A stretch of DNA of 40,588 bases from Prolixibacteraceae bacterium (lineage in GTDB: Bacteria; Bacteroidota; Bacteroidia; Bacteroidales; Prolixibacteraceae): the NCBI GenBank assembly GCA_009773765.1, contig WTWZ01000015.1, positions 1 through 40,588 of the forward strand, read 5' to 3'. The translations under genes were made by a program, and so were the position numbers. The notes beneath the pieces were generated by a model that saw only the letters and a program-made list of their open reading frames with translations, did no database searches and was not told the origin of the DNA. Positions within the stretch are counted from its first letter, which is position 1; every line of letters starts with the position of its first letter. This document shows positions 1 through 8,531 of this stretch, in pieces.

Positions 1-804
1 AGAAGGGAAAGGTCGAAAGACGGGTTTAACAAAACAAATAGAAGAGGACTTAAAGGTTCAAGTTTTAAAAACTCCGTCAGAACTTGGCTATACACAAGCT
101 ATCTGGGATGGCAAATTGGTTTGCAAATACATCAGCGACACGTATTCTCTGACTATTGCTGTACGGACTGCTCAGGATTGGATGCACAAAATCGGATTTA
201 CAAGACAGCGGCCACGATATCGTTTTAATAAAGCAGATCAAGCACTGAATGAGCAGTTCAAGGCTGATGTTAAAAAAAACTCGATGAACAAAAGGACGAT
301 GAAGTAATTTTATTCTCGGATGAAGCTGGAATATCATTAGAACCAAAGTTGGGTTCTGTTTGGTCATTAAAAGGACAACAGCCGATTGTGCCAACCAACA
401 GTAGTTGGACAAGGGTAACCCTTCCCTGATTTGCAGGCCCATTCATAGGGACAATAATGGTAAACACAATGCCAAAAGGCAATTCAGAAAATTTCGTAAA
501 ACAGTTAGAACTAATTTTAGATGCTAACAAAGAGAAGAGGTTGATAACCTTGTACATTGACAATGCAACGTGGCATAAAACAAATTTGGTAAAAGATTGG
601 GTGCTTGCTAATCCATCAGTAAAAATTGAATATTTACCCAAATATGCGCCAGAGGTTAACCCTATTGAAAGGCACTGGTGGTATTTAAGAAAAACAACGA
701 CACAGAGTGTATTGTTTGAAACTGCAGACCAATGTTGGAAAGCGATTAAAAATCACTTTGCAAATTTATATTCAGAACAAATAGTGAGATTATGCCAGAT
801 TTAA
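1..804 (+). pseudogene. IS630-family transposase, frameshifted and interrupted
   Basis: The 5' part reads in one frame from position 2 to about 277 (open at the window edge). It has a helix-turn-helix segment with the IS630 pattern ELGYTQAIWDGKL followed by VRTAQDWMHKIGF. The reading then continues in the -1 frame after an A8 run at 272-279, giving LFSDEAG, LYIDNATWHK and PEVNPIERHW, which hold the three acidic DDE catalytic residues. A TGA at 427-429 interrupts this second frame, so even frameshifting at the A-run (A AAA AAC in the zero frame) would not yield a full protein. The stop is at 802-804. The DDE residues are preserved, so inactivation looks recent. The true 5' end and terminal inverted repeat lie outside the window. 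Family assignment is secure; whether the A-run was once a programmed frameshift site is uncertain. Confidence 0.85.
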
Positions 805-842
805 TTTTGCGTTATATATAATAATGGTACAAATAAAAGTGA

Positions 843-1112
843 GCTGGAAAACTATTCTGGAAGCATATTAAACTCTTTCACCCAGCGCCCCCGGTGAACA
901 CACGAGAAGCAAAGTCGCGGATTGAAGAAATGACGGGCATTAGCCGTAGCCTCACCCAAGTACGTGCATTTATGGTACGCCAAAAATTCCATTCAGCAAC
1001 AACTGGTTTTTTTTGTGATGCCAGCTTAAAGCACAAAAAAGATTTAGAAAAACTAATGGCCTTAAAATTTCAGTATTTTGATAATTATTTTGCCGAAATT
1101 TATGCCGAATGA
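843..1112 (+). pseudogene. Remnant of a second IS630-type transposase (N-terminal domain only)
   Basis: The open frame after the TGA at 840-842 reads into TREAKSRIEEMTGISRSLTQVRAF (in two parts, TREAKSRIEEMTG and ISRSLTQVRAF). This matches the second helix-turn-helix of a different IS630 subgroup, in which PPxTxxEAxxRIEExTGIxRSxTQVRxFL is typical. The remainder is short and ends at a stop at 1110-1112, with no DDE domain following. It is not the continuation of the upstream transposase, which already has its complete C-terminus. A GTG at 894 could serve as start but nothing suggests it is expressed. It is best read as a degraded insertion fragment next to another one. Confidence 0.6.
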
Positions 1113-1237
1113 AGTATTATAGTCTTTCCCGTAATATTTTAATTTTTCGATATTGAATATTATTTTCTCTTTCTTGACTTCTACAGCGTCTGAACCGAAA
1201 CTTCCTTAAAAAACACGACATTTTCATTATCGCGGCA

Positions 1238-2281
1238 TTACAATCCTCCATCGGTTTCAACCACGAATTTGCAAAACCTGAACCCGTCGGGGTTTTCACC
1301 CTTCAAGGCCGAAAAAATATCTGTCGCAAGTTGTGCAGGAATTACATTGATAAGCGGCTGAAAAACAGGATGTATTTCAGGGATTTCAATTTTCAGTCCG
1401 CCCAGGTCTTCAGGAATATCGGTTCCTATGGTAAGAACTTTAACGCCTTGCTTCAGAATATCGCCGATAAGCGTAAAGTCGTTCGTCCGTGCAACCCTGT
1501 TATCGACCCAAATACCAATGTTCATTTTATTGATGAGTATCTCCTGAGGCCCATGCCTGAAAGCACCGGTTGACATGGCCGAAGCTGGATGTTTTGCGCC
1601 TTCCTGCCATATCAACATGGCTTCGTATGCTGATGCGAGGTTCCCTCCACGGCCTAAAAAATAGCTGGCATAATCCCGATTCAACCAATCCGACAACTCA
1701 ATTTGTTCGTGCCAAACTGAAATGTTTGGTGTGGTGGCGGATAGTGCATTAGTTATCGATTTTTCAGCTTCCTTAACTGTCAGCAGATTACCTGCAAAGA
1801 CAGCCAATAACTGACCAATGAGCACAATAGATGTATAGGTATTGACCGAAATGCTGTGGTCGAAATCAACATGCGTATCAAGGCAAACATCTGAACCTTT
1901 GCCCAGAGGACTTTGTGGGTCGTTTGTTATGGAAATAATCTTTGCCTCTGCCTCTCGGCATTTGGTTACCGACTGTACAATTTCAACACTTTTGCCACTA
2001 CGCGAAGGAAGAATTACAACCGTGTTTTTGGGGATTTTCGTGAAATGCAGAAATTCAGCAGAATCAAACAATTGAGTTGTGATGCCAGCCTCGTTAAACG
2101 CTGCTTGAATGGCCAATCCGGCATTCCAGCTTGCCCCGATACTTGCAATAAAAACATATCGGGCGCCCTTAATTAATTTTTGAGCTTCACCCAGAGCATG
2201 CATTCCTTCTGAAAGTGTGAAACCCATTGAATCTTGCAACGCTTCGGGTTGCCTGTAAATGTCCTGTAGAAATTTTGTCAT
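1238..2281 (-). CDS. Double-SIS sugar-phosphate isomerase/deglycase (GlmS C-domain/FrlB/AgaS-like)
   Basis: 347 residues with two SIS folds. The first, around residues 25-160, has the phosphosugar loop region ILPSRSGKSVEIVQ. The second, around 195-320, has FLGRGGNLASAYEAML and STGAFRHGPQEI, which correspond to the GlmS isomerase/FrlB signatures. No glutaminase domain is present, so the family roles are isomerisation or deamination of an amino-sugar phosphate, or cleavage of a fructosamine phosphate. The ATG at 2281 is chosen because it lies 11 bases after the stop of the preceding Rieske gene and begins MTKFLQDIYRQPEAL; an upstream in-frame ATG would run back into that gene. It is the last gene of the minus-strand operon and should act on the product of the ROK kinase. 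The exact substrate cannot be read from the sequence. Confidence 0.85.
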   Translation of the reverse strand: MTKFLQDIYRQPEALQDSMGFTLSEGMHALGEAQKLIKGARYVFIASIGASWNAGLAIQAAFNEAGITTQLFDSAEFLHFTKIPKNTVVILPSRSGKSVEIVQSVTKCREAEAKIISITNDPQSPLGKGSDVCLDTHVDFDHSISVNTYTSIVLIGQLLAVFAGNLLTVKEAEKSITNALSATTPNISVWHEQIELSDWLNRDYASYFLGRGGNLASAYEAMLIWQEGAKHPASAMSTGAFRHGPQEILINKMNIGIWVDNRVARTNDFTLIGDILKQGVKVLTIGTDIPEDLGGLKIEIPEIHPVFQPLINVIPAQLATDIFSALKGENPDGFRFCKFVVETDGGL

Positions 2282-2292
2282 TGGGAAGTTTT

Positions 2293-3465
2293 CTATTTCA
2301 TTCGGTGTATGTACCAGTTGTGAAAATTCTGAACATCGGCTTCTGAAGGAGCGAGTTTGCCGGAAGCATATTTGGCCGATCGAATCCCTTTTTGATTGTT
2401 TTCGCACAGTTGCCAATCCTGACCTCCGGTAATTACCCAGAATTCGGTAAGGCGGTCGATTTCATAATCGATACCTTCTTCCGCTTTTCCATCAACCAGC
2501 CAAATGAGGTCAACCACGGTGTGCAATGTGTCGATGGGGGTAATCCGCATGGTCCAGGTATAATCGCTCACACAATCCATAAAAATATTGGGATAATTGA
2601 GCAAACCAACCACACCATTGTCGTAATCCTTGTGGTCGCCCATGAGAGGGGCTACTTTGCGACCATCAATGCTGTATGTATCCACACCAGGCCTGAAAGG
2701 ATAGCGGATTATATAATTTCCGTTTTCCACTGTCGAATCGACGATACCAACGGCCAAACCTTTTTCTTTCCATTCGTTGTGTTTTTGCTGCCAGTATTCT
2801 TCGCGTTCTTCAAGCATATTAGCGCCAACTACGGCATCGCAATACTCGGGGTGGGCTGGTCCGCAATGGTAACATTCCCTGAAGTTTTCTACCACCAGTT
2901 TCCAGTTGGCATCGAGTTCATAACGGTCGCGGAAAGCTACTTTTGCTTCATTAAATCGGAATGGCTTCAGATAAGGTTCCAGATTGGCCATTTCGGTTTC
3001 GAACCGCGGAGGAGTATCGGACAAGGAGATAAACATGAACCCTTCTATGATTTTAAGATTTACCGGATGCAATCCGTTGGATTCTTTGTCGAACCCATCT
3101 TCCATTTGCCGTGCATTTTTAAGCGCGCCGTTCTTGGCAAAAACCCAGTTGTGATAAGGGCAAACTAAATTTGGTTCATTGCCCGACTCTTCGGTACAAA
3201 TCACAGAGCCGCGATGGCGACAGGTGTTGTGATGGGCATATATTTCCCCTTCATCGCCACGGATAATCACCACCGGCTGGTCGATAACCGAATAGGTAAT
3301 GTAATCGCCCGGATTGGGGATTTCGCAGGTAAACCCGGCAAAAAGCCAGCTTTTTTTCCAGATGACCTCTTTTTCGAAATCAAAAATTTCGGGATTGAGG
3401 TAAAACCCCTGGTCGAGGCTCCAGCCTTCGCGGTGTTTTGCAAGTAATTGCTGACGTGTTTCCAT
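2293..3465 (-). CDS. Rieske non-heme iron oxygenase, alpha subunit (glycine-betaine/quaternary-amine monooxygenase-like)
   Basis: 390 residues, the normal length for this family. The Rieske [2Fe-2S] ligands are C82-x-H84 and C102-x2-H105 (CRHRG and CPYHNW, 17 residues between). The catalytic domain carries NFRECYHCGPAHPEYC, giving mononuclear iron ligands H200 and H205, with D350 in GGQDWQLCENNQ as the probable third. NFxECYHCxxxHP resembles GbcA, stachydrine and other betaine demethylases more than aromatic-ring dioxygenases (recalled family resemblance, not a search). The expected reaction is O2-dependent hydroxylation of an N-methyl (or O-methyl) group with loss of formaldehyde. It follows the reductase gene by 7 bases, which fits an electron-transfer pair. 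No beta subunit is present, as is usual for the GbcA type. Confidence 0.85.
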   Translation of the reverse strand: METRQQLLAKHREGWSLDQGFYLNPEIFDFEKEVIWKKSWLFAGFTCEIPNPGDYITYSVIDQPVVIIRGDEGEIYAHHNTCRHRGSVICTEESGNEPNLVCPYHNWVFAKNGALKNARQMEDGFDKESNGLHPVNLKIIEGFMFISLSDTPPRFETEMANLEPYLKPFRFNEAKVAFRDRYELDANWKLVVENFRECYHCGPAHPEYCDAVVGANMLEEREEYWQQKHNEWKEKGLAVGIVDSTVENGNYIIRYPFRPGVDTYSIDGRKVAPLMGDHKDYDNGVVGLLNYPNIFMDCVSDYTWTMRITPIDTLHTVVDLIWLVDGKAEEGIDYEIDRLTEFWVITGGQDWQLCENNQKGIRSAKYASGKLAPSEADVQNFHNWYIHRMK

Positions 3466-3472
3466 TGTATTA

Positions 3473-4912
3473 TTAATTTGATTGATTATTAACTATTTCG
3501 AGTAATTCTTCTATTGATGAGGTGCAGCTTTCGCATCCTGTTCCGGCGCCGGTATGTTGTTTTACCTCATCGAATCTGGTAAGTGTGAGTTCTTTGATTG
3601 ATTTCAGAATGGTTCCTTTGGTCACCCCTGTACAGTGACAAATTTTTGTACTGTCGGGCATGGCTTGCAAACCCATTTCATTGAGAGATAAACTCTCCTC
3701 AATTAATCTCGAAGGGTCGTCGATGCGTGTTTTATTGCGCAGCATTTGTAGCAGGGGCAAAAACATAGAAGTATCTCCAAGGAGAATTCCTCCAGTCAGT
3801 ATGTTTCCTGAGTCATCTGTATTCAAACGCTTATAAGTAGCGGTTTCAGAGTTTGACTGGCTGAACTGCAAGCCTTCCACTCCATTTGAATCGCCAAAAC
3901 AAACCAGGTTCAGCCCCGGCATTTTCAGTTTGGTAAAAAGTTCTTTTCCTGAAAAAGCTTTAAAAATCCCGCCAAATCGGGCCGCCAGTACTTCGGCCAT
4001 TTCGTAGCAGGGCAATACCAATCCCCAGCTGCGGTTATACGACGAAACACATTCGCCAATGGCATAAACATTTTCGTTGCTACTTAATCCGTAATTGTTG
4101 ACAACGATACCTCCCGATTCTGCCGTAATAATTCCTGAATTACTCGCCAATTCATCGTTTGGAGTAATTCCGGCAATATAAATTACCATGTCGGTTTCAA
4201 GCAAAGTTCCGTCAGAAAGTGTTGCACCTGTAACTTTTTCTGAACCTTCGGTAGTTTTAATAGTGGTGTCTAACAAAACCTTAATTCCCAATGCCTCAGC
4301 GGCATTTCGCACCATTTCTGAAGCAGTTTCATCGAGTTGCCTGTGCATAAGCGCAGGGTTGCGCTCGGTAATTGTAACCGAAAGACCCAATTGCTGCATG
4401 GCTCCAGCAGCCTCGAGCCCCAACACACCACCACCGGCGATGATTACACTTTTCGATTGGAGGCTATACTTTTTTAAGGCATCCAAATCTTTCAATGTGC
4501 GGTAAACAAACACACCGGGCAGTTGCAGGTTGGCCAAATAAGGCACAAAAGGTTTTGAGCCGGTGGCAATAACCAGTTTGTCGTAGGTTTCTGTTTTACC
4601 TTTGCTGGTTTTAATCCATTGCTGAGCAGTATTCAGTTCGCTTACTTTCTCGTTGGTGTGCAACGTTATTCCGTTGTTTGAGTACCAGGTCAGCGGAGCC
4701 AGATAAAGGTTTGCAGCAGGCGTTCCGTGAATATATTTTGTGAGATTTACCCTGTCGTAGGCCGGAAAATATTCTTCACCAAACACCACAAGGTCGTATT
4801 TTTTATTGACTCCGTATTTCAGGAATTTTTCGCAGAATTTGAAGCCACTCATTCCGTTTCCGATGAGTATCATTTTCTGCTTCTTATTTCTTTCAACTGC
4901 TATACGTTTCAT
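3473..4912 (-). CDS. FAD-dependent NAD(P)H reductase with C-terminal BFD-like [2Fe-2S] domain (NirB N-terminal type)
   Basis: 479 residues. An FAD Rossmann motif GNGMSG lies near residue 18, an NAD(P) motif AGGGVLGLEAAG near residue 160, and an FAD-closing segment NVYAIGE follows. The C-terminus has a bacterioferritin-associated-ferredoxin-like cluster with C425, C427, C460 and C463 (ICHCTGV and GTGCESC). The architecture matches the N-terminal half of nitrite reductase NirB without the sirohaem part. Placed 7 bases upstream of the Rieske oxygenase, it is the obvious electron donor, taking electrons from NAD(P)H through FAD and the [2Fe-2S] tail to the Rieske cluster. Using this reductase type in place of the usual ferredoxin reductase for a GbcA-like enzyme is uncommon; the pairing is inferred from adjacency. 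An assimilatory nitrite role is unlikely without other nitrogen genes. Confidence 0.82.
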   Translation of the reverse strand: MKRIAVERNKKQKMILIGNGMSGFKFCEKFLKYGVNKKYDLVVFGEEYFPAYDRVNLTKYIHGTPAANLYLAPLTWYSNNGITLHTNEKVSELNTAQQWIKTSKGKTETYDKLVIATGSKPFVPYLANLQLPGVFVYRTLKDLDALKKYSLQSKSVIIAGGGVLGLEAAGAMQQLGLSVTITERNPALMHRQLDETASEMVRNAAEALGIKVLLDTTIKTTEGSEKVTGATLSDGTLLETDMVIYIAGITPNDELASNSGIITAESGGIVVNNYGLSSNENVYAIGECVSSYNRSWGLVLPCYEMAEVLAARFGGIFKAFSGKELFTKLKMPGLNLVCFGDSNGVEGLQFSQSNSETATYKRLNTDDSGNILTGGILLGDTSMFLPLLQMLRNKTRIDDPSRLIEESLSLNEMGLQAMPDSTKICHCTGVTKGTILKSIKELTLTRFDEVKQHTGAGTGCESCTSSIEELLEIVNNQSN

Positions 4913-4941
4913 ATTTGATGTCTCGTTCTCTAAAAATTAGT

Positions 4942-5784
4942 TTATTCAGTAGGGTTAAGGAAAAGCCCGACTGCTCCGTAAATAGCCACATCTGCAATTG
5001 TTGAGGCTACAATTTTCATTTTAACAGGGTGGTCGAAATAGAAGATTTTCATGGCATCGAGCAATCCCTTTTCGTACAGGGGAAAAGACTTGCTGACAGA
5101 ACCGCCAATAACCACCATTTGCGGGTCGAGTACATAACAAATCAGGTTTAGTAAACTCCCCAAATGTTGTCCATATTCAAAAAAAGCCAATTTTGCCTGG
5201 TCGTCGTTTTGCCCTGCAAGCAAGGCAAACTCCTCTCCCGATTTGTTGTGGATGCGGGTAAAAAACTGACCGCTGCAATAGTCTTCATAGCAACTATCGA
5301 GGTATGGAATCATCCCTAATTCGCCTGCCCCGAAATTTTCGCCGTTGTGCAGCTTTCCGCCGATTACAATGCCTGCACCCACCCCGGTTCCGGTAATCAG
5401 ACCAACCACATTCGACACGCCTTTTGCCTGTCCGAAATGCTTTTCGCCCAGCACAAAACAGTTGGCGTCGTTTTGAATTTTTATTTCGGCTGTAAACCTG
5501 GCTTCGAGCGCCTTTTGAATGGCAAAACCGTTGAATTGAGGGATGTTCGAGAGTCCGTAAATTATTCCGTTTTCGAAATCAATAACCGCCGGGGCGGCAA
5601 ATCCAATACCCAGAACATCAGGAGTTATAAGCCTTGTAATTAACGCGCAAATATCATCGAATACCGATTGTTGTGTGCCTTGCCTGTTTACCGGATATTC
5701 CTCTTTTTGAACCAGTATTCCGTTTTCAATTCGTCCCCCTTTAATTGAGGTTCCGCCTAAATCAATTCCAATATAACTATTCAT
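4942..5784 (-). CDS. ROK-family sugar kinase
   Basis: 280 residues starting MNSYIGIDLGGTS, the ATP phosphate-1 motif of ROK kinases. The catalytic Asp is in QNDANCFVLGE, the glycine-rich LITGTGVGAGIVI follows, and FGAGELGMI supplies the usual conserved Glu. The zinc-binding CxCGxxGC motif of canonical ROK kinases is changed to SCYEDYCSG, so metal binding is altered. The start at 5784 lies 16 bases after the stop of the MttB-like gene; the reading frame extends further upstream but would overlap that gene. Family members phosphorylate glucose, N-acetylglucosamine, N-acetylmannosamine, fructose and allose. Beside a SIS protein it probably makes the sugar 6-phosphate that the SIS enzyme uses. 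Confidence 0.88.
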   Translation of the reverse strand: MNSYIGIDLGGTSIKGGRIENGILVQKEEYPVNRQGTQQSVFDDICALITRLITPDVLGIGFAAPAVIDFENGIIYGLSNIPQFNGFAIQKALEARFTAEIKIQNDANCFVLGEKHFGQAKGVSNVVGLITGTGVGAGIVIGGKLHNGENFGAGELGMIPYLDSCYEDYCSGQFFTRIHNKSGEEFALLAGQNDDQAKLAFFEYGQHLGSLLNLICYVLDPQMVVIGGSVSKSFPLYEKGLLDAMKIFYFDHPVKMKIVASTIADVAIYGAVGLFLNPTE

Positions 5785-5800
5785 TTCTTTTTTACTTGTG

Positions 5801-7270
5801 TTAATCGAGTGGCAATGGTGTGGCATTATACCTCTTACAAAGCTTCGCATAGATGTCAATAACACGTTCGAGTTTGTGTTGTTCAGGCCTGAAATTCCAT
5901 GAATCGATTAACCCGGCGCTTTTCTCTTCCACTGCTTTCAGTTCATGGGATTTTCCACCGGTTGCCCAAACTTCAGAAGAAAAAAAGCGATTGTGGAGTA
6001 CATCCATATCGTAATTTTCGTGCATATTCATCAGGGTGTCGGCAGTTTCGGCAAACAGGTAACCATTGTCTATAACTTCGGAAATGGTTTCAAAGGCATT
6101 CGAAACAGCGACTTCGTTTTGCAGGGGCTGAATGGTGTTCCATGCATTTCGGGTAGCTTCAATATCGAGCAATGCCTGAACGGGCGACCAAACCTGGTCG
6201 GTTGACAATGGCATCAGGTTGAACGCTTTGTACCCAGCCATCAGTCCGGTATAAATTCCCAGCGCTTTATCGCCTTGTGCCATGCTTCCGGGCATTTGTG
6301 CCGAAGTCATAATATCTTTTAAATTGTAGTAAGGAAGGCCCATGGCTTTCATTACCTGAATTTTTATCATCTCGAGACGCGCATGTTCAACAGTTCCGAA
6401 AGCCATTTGACCACTGCGTAAATCCATGGCCTGCGGATGCGGATAAATGTAGGCTTTTGCCTTTGGGAGCAAGGCATGAAGAATGGCAGCCGCTCCAAGT
6501 ACTTCTGCCAGGGCGAGGGTGTATGAGCCAATGGGGTCAACCGGGCCGGTCATCCCCATCATGGGCATGGAACCCACCATAAACCGACTGATGGTTATGC
6601 CGGGTTTAAAACATAGGTAAAGGTCGTCGGCATCGAGAATCATGGGACTGGGCGAAAAGAGCATCAGTTCGCGTGTTTCAACATCGGTACGACCTTCAGC
6701 AATGGCGCGAATCTGGGCAAATTCGGCTTCCACTTCAGGAGAAATTGCCTGTATGGTGGCTCCGCCGTTTTTGTTGTACCTGAATCCGATTAAATATTGT
6801 TCGATGGGTTTCAACACGTCTGCGGTATCTTGCGGAACGCCGCAACTGTAACCCCTGATTCCTTTTTTTTCTGACAAAACATGGAGCAATTTTGTGCCTT
6901 CGATGGTGTGGTTGCGGGTAAGCGGAATGATTTTTCGTTCCCTGTGGTCGCAAAACTGGTAAGGTAGGTCGGTAAGTTTAACAATCAAATTGTTGTCAGC
7001 ATTGCAATCAACAAGCATATCGGGCCAGCCATGCTGATTGGTGTATTGTCCTTCGACAGTGGCGATGTTGTTTTGTTTCAAATGCTTAATGGTCTCAGCA
7101 AGCCACTCTTTTGAAGGATAAATTCGACCATTCCTAACCATAAGGAACTCATTTTTATTTGCCGCCTCCTGCAATTCGGTATTTCGGGTTGAAATCCCCT
7201 TTTCGATTACCACCTGACATGCCGTTTCAATCAGCGATTCGATAACCCCTTTTGACAATAATTCGTTCAT
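5801..7270 (-). CDS. MttB-family (trimethylamine/quaternary-amine) methyltransferase
   Basis: 489 residues, the usual MttB length. The core GSMPMMGMTGPVDPIGSYTL followed by AEVLGAAAILHALLPKAKAY is the TIM-barrel signature of the MttB superfamily (pfam MTTB type, recalled). The frame has no in-frame TAG, so this is a non-pyrrolysine member, the class that includes glycine-betaine, proline-betaine and carnitine methyltransferases. Such enzymes pass a methyl group to a corrinoid protein. No MttC-like corrinoid protein, corrinoid reactivator or second methyltransferase is encoded in this window. It overlaps the MFS transporter gene by 4 bases (start at 7270, transporter stop at 7267) and is followed by the ROK kinase, so it belongs to a sugar-type operon. 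The substrate is presumably a methylated small molecule imported by that transporter. Confidence 0.82.
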   Translation of the reverse strand: MNELLSKGVIESLIETACQVVIEKGISTRNTELQEAANKNEFLMVRNGRIYPSKEWLAETIKHLKQNNIATVEGQYTNQHGWPDMLVDCNADNNLIVKLTDLPYQFCDHRERKIIPLTRNHTIEGTKLLHVLSEKKGIRGYSCGVPQDTADVLKPIEQYLIGFRYNKNGGATIQAISPEVEAEFAQIRAIAEGRTDVETRELMLFSPSPMILDADDLYLCFKPGITISRFMVGSMPMMGMTGPVDPIGSYTLALAEVLGAAAILHALLPKAKAYIYPHPQAMDLRSGQMAFGTVEHARLEMIKIQVMKAMGLPYYNLKDIMTSAQMPGSMAQGDKALGIYTGLMAGYKAFNLMPLSTDQVWSPVQALLDIEATRNAWNTIQPLQNEVAVSNAFETISEVIDNGYLFAETADTLMNMHENYDMDVLHNRFFSSEVWATGGKSHELKAVEEKSAGLIDSWNFRPEQHKLERVIDIYAKLCKRYNATPLPLD

Positions 7271-8475
7271 AATTCGCTATTCCGGTTAATTTTTTTTGAG
7301 AAGAAAATAAAAAATGATGCTGCCCCAAGTGCAAGAACCATCATTGCCATTAACGCATAAATCTGTTGCATGTCCATTTTTTCGTACAACCATCCGCAGA
7401 TAACATTGCCCGAAACGGCGCCTGCACCAAAGTAGGCTGCCCAAAGCATTGACTGACCGGTGGTACGCCATTTGGGAGGAACAAGGTTGTTCACGAATTC
7501 AACCGATGAAACCCAGAGCAAGGTCCAGGTCAATCCGTTCATCGATTCGATGAGGATAACCAGGTTTGGGTTTTGGTTCACTGAATAAAGGAAAAGCCTA
7601 ATCGTAGTGGCCATTATTGCAAAAAATACAATCTTTCCGGGCGAATACCGGTGCAACAGCCAGGCAGCAATAAAATAAAATGGTAACTCGCTAATGCCTT
7701 GCATGGCAATGGCGACACCGGTAATTTCGGGTGTTGAGCCAATTTGCTGCATGTACAATGATAAAAAAAATGTGATGCCCGACTGTCCGATTGACACTAC
7801 TAAAATAACCAATAAAAACAGAAGCAATATTTTATTCGAAATAATTCGTCCAAAATGCCTGAATTCAACTTCGAGACCATGGTGCTGTAATTTGGTTTCA
7901 GAAAGTAAAAAGGCCAGCATCAACACAAGAAAAGAGTAAAAAGCGCTTGTAATAAATGCTGCCTGAACGCCCAAAAGCGGGATAAGCCAGCCTGTTGATG
8001 AAGCGCCCAACGCATAGCCAACAGCTCCCCAAAACCTGATTGTGCTGTACGATTTTAATTCGGCACTTTCCACTTTATCGAGTGCAATGCTGTCAAGCAA
8101 CGGCAAAACCGGCGAATAGAAAAGCGCAAGAATTATTGTGGCTAAAGCAATGAGAGCTACTCCTGAAGGTACAAACGGAAAAATGGCGAACAGCGCCACC
8201 GAACCAACCAGGCTGATTTTGAAACAGATTAGTTTTCCGAATTTATCGGCCAGCATTCCCCAAAACGGCTGAACAAACAAAATCAGCAGCCACGGAATAG
8301 CAGCGATAATACCGATTTGCAATCCTGACAAACCTTTCGATTCGAGCCATAGATTAAATATGGGAACCCACGACGAAAAACTTGCAAATGCAAATACAAA
8401 TGCAGCCCGTAAAGCGTTGTTTTTCGAAAATAACTGCGTTTTTACTCTCCCTGAAATGCCTTCGATTACTGCCAT
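7267..8475 (-). CDS. MFS transporter, sugar/nucleoside-proton symporter type
   Basis: 402 residues with about twelve hydrophobic segments. The MFS loop 2-3 signature appears as GMLADKFGK, and WGAVGYALGASSTG is the transmembrane-5 region. The overall pattern fits the MFS_1-like/LacY-NupG group. It lies in the inner membrane and would carry the product released in the periplasm into the cytoplasm. It is the first gene after the hairpin at 8532-8561 and overlaps the MttB-like gene by 4 bases, so the two are translationally coupled. An MFS carrier together with a cytoplasmic ROK kinase implies uptake of a free (unphosphorylated) mono- or small oligosaccharide derivative. Confidence 0.85.
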   Translation of the reverse strand: MAVIEGISGRVKTQLFSKNNALRAAFVFAFASFSSWVPIFNLWLESKGLSGLQIGIIAAIPWLLILFVQPFWGMLADKFGKLICFKISLVGSVALFAIFPFVPSGVALIALATIILALFYSPVLPLLDSIALDKVESAELKSYSTIRFWGAVGYALGASSTGWLIPLLGVQAAFITSAFYSFLVLMLAFLLSETKLQHHGLEVEFRHFGRIISNKILLLFLLVILVVSIGQSGITFFLSLYMQQIGSTPEITGVAIAMQGISELPFYFIAAWLLHRYSPGKIVFFAIMATTIRLFLYSVNQNPNLVILIESMNGLTWTLLWVSSVEFVNNLVPPKWRTTGQSMLWAAYFGAGAVSGNVICGWLYEKMDMQQIYALMAMMVLALGAASFFIFFSKKINRNSEL

Positions 8476-8531
8476 GAAAATATATAAATAGTGGGAAAAC
8501 CTTAAAAGAAAAATGAAACATGATTTAAAAT

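Noticed and set aside
270-641. Open frame of 123 codons on the minus strand across the transposase
   Set aside because: It overlaps the IS630 catalytic domain in antisense and shows no family motif, only low-complexity Ser/Phe-rich sequence.
1238-2416. Longer version of the SIS protein starting at 2416
   Set aside because: The extra 45 residues overlap the end of the Rieske gene and have no SIS-like content. The ATG at 2281, 11 bases after the upstream stop, fits operon spacing.
2392-3168. Long plus-strand frame of 258 codons opposite the Rieske oxygenase
   Set aside because: Shadow of the strongly conserved Rieske gene on the other strand. It is Phe/Ile/His-rich with no domain, as expected for antisense reading of this gene.
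3473-4912. Assimilatory nitrite reductase subunit
   Set aside because: Only the FAD/NAD(P)H and BFD parts are present. The sirohaem/[4Fe-4S] region of NirB and a NirD partner are missing.
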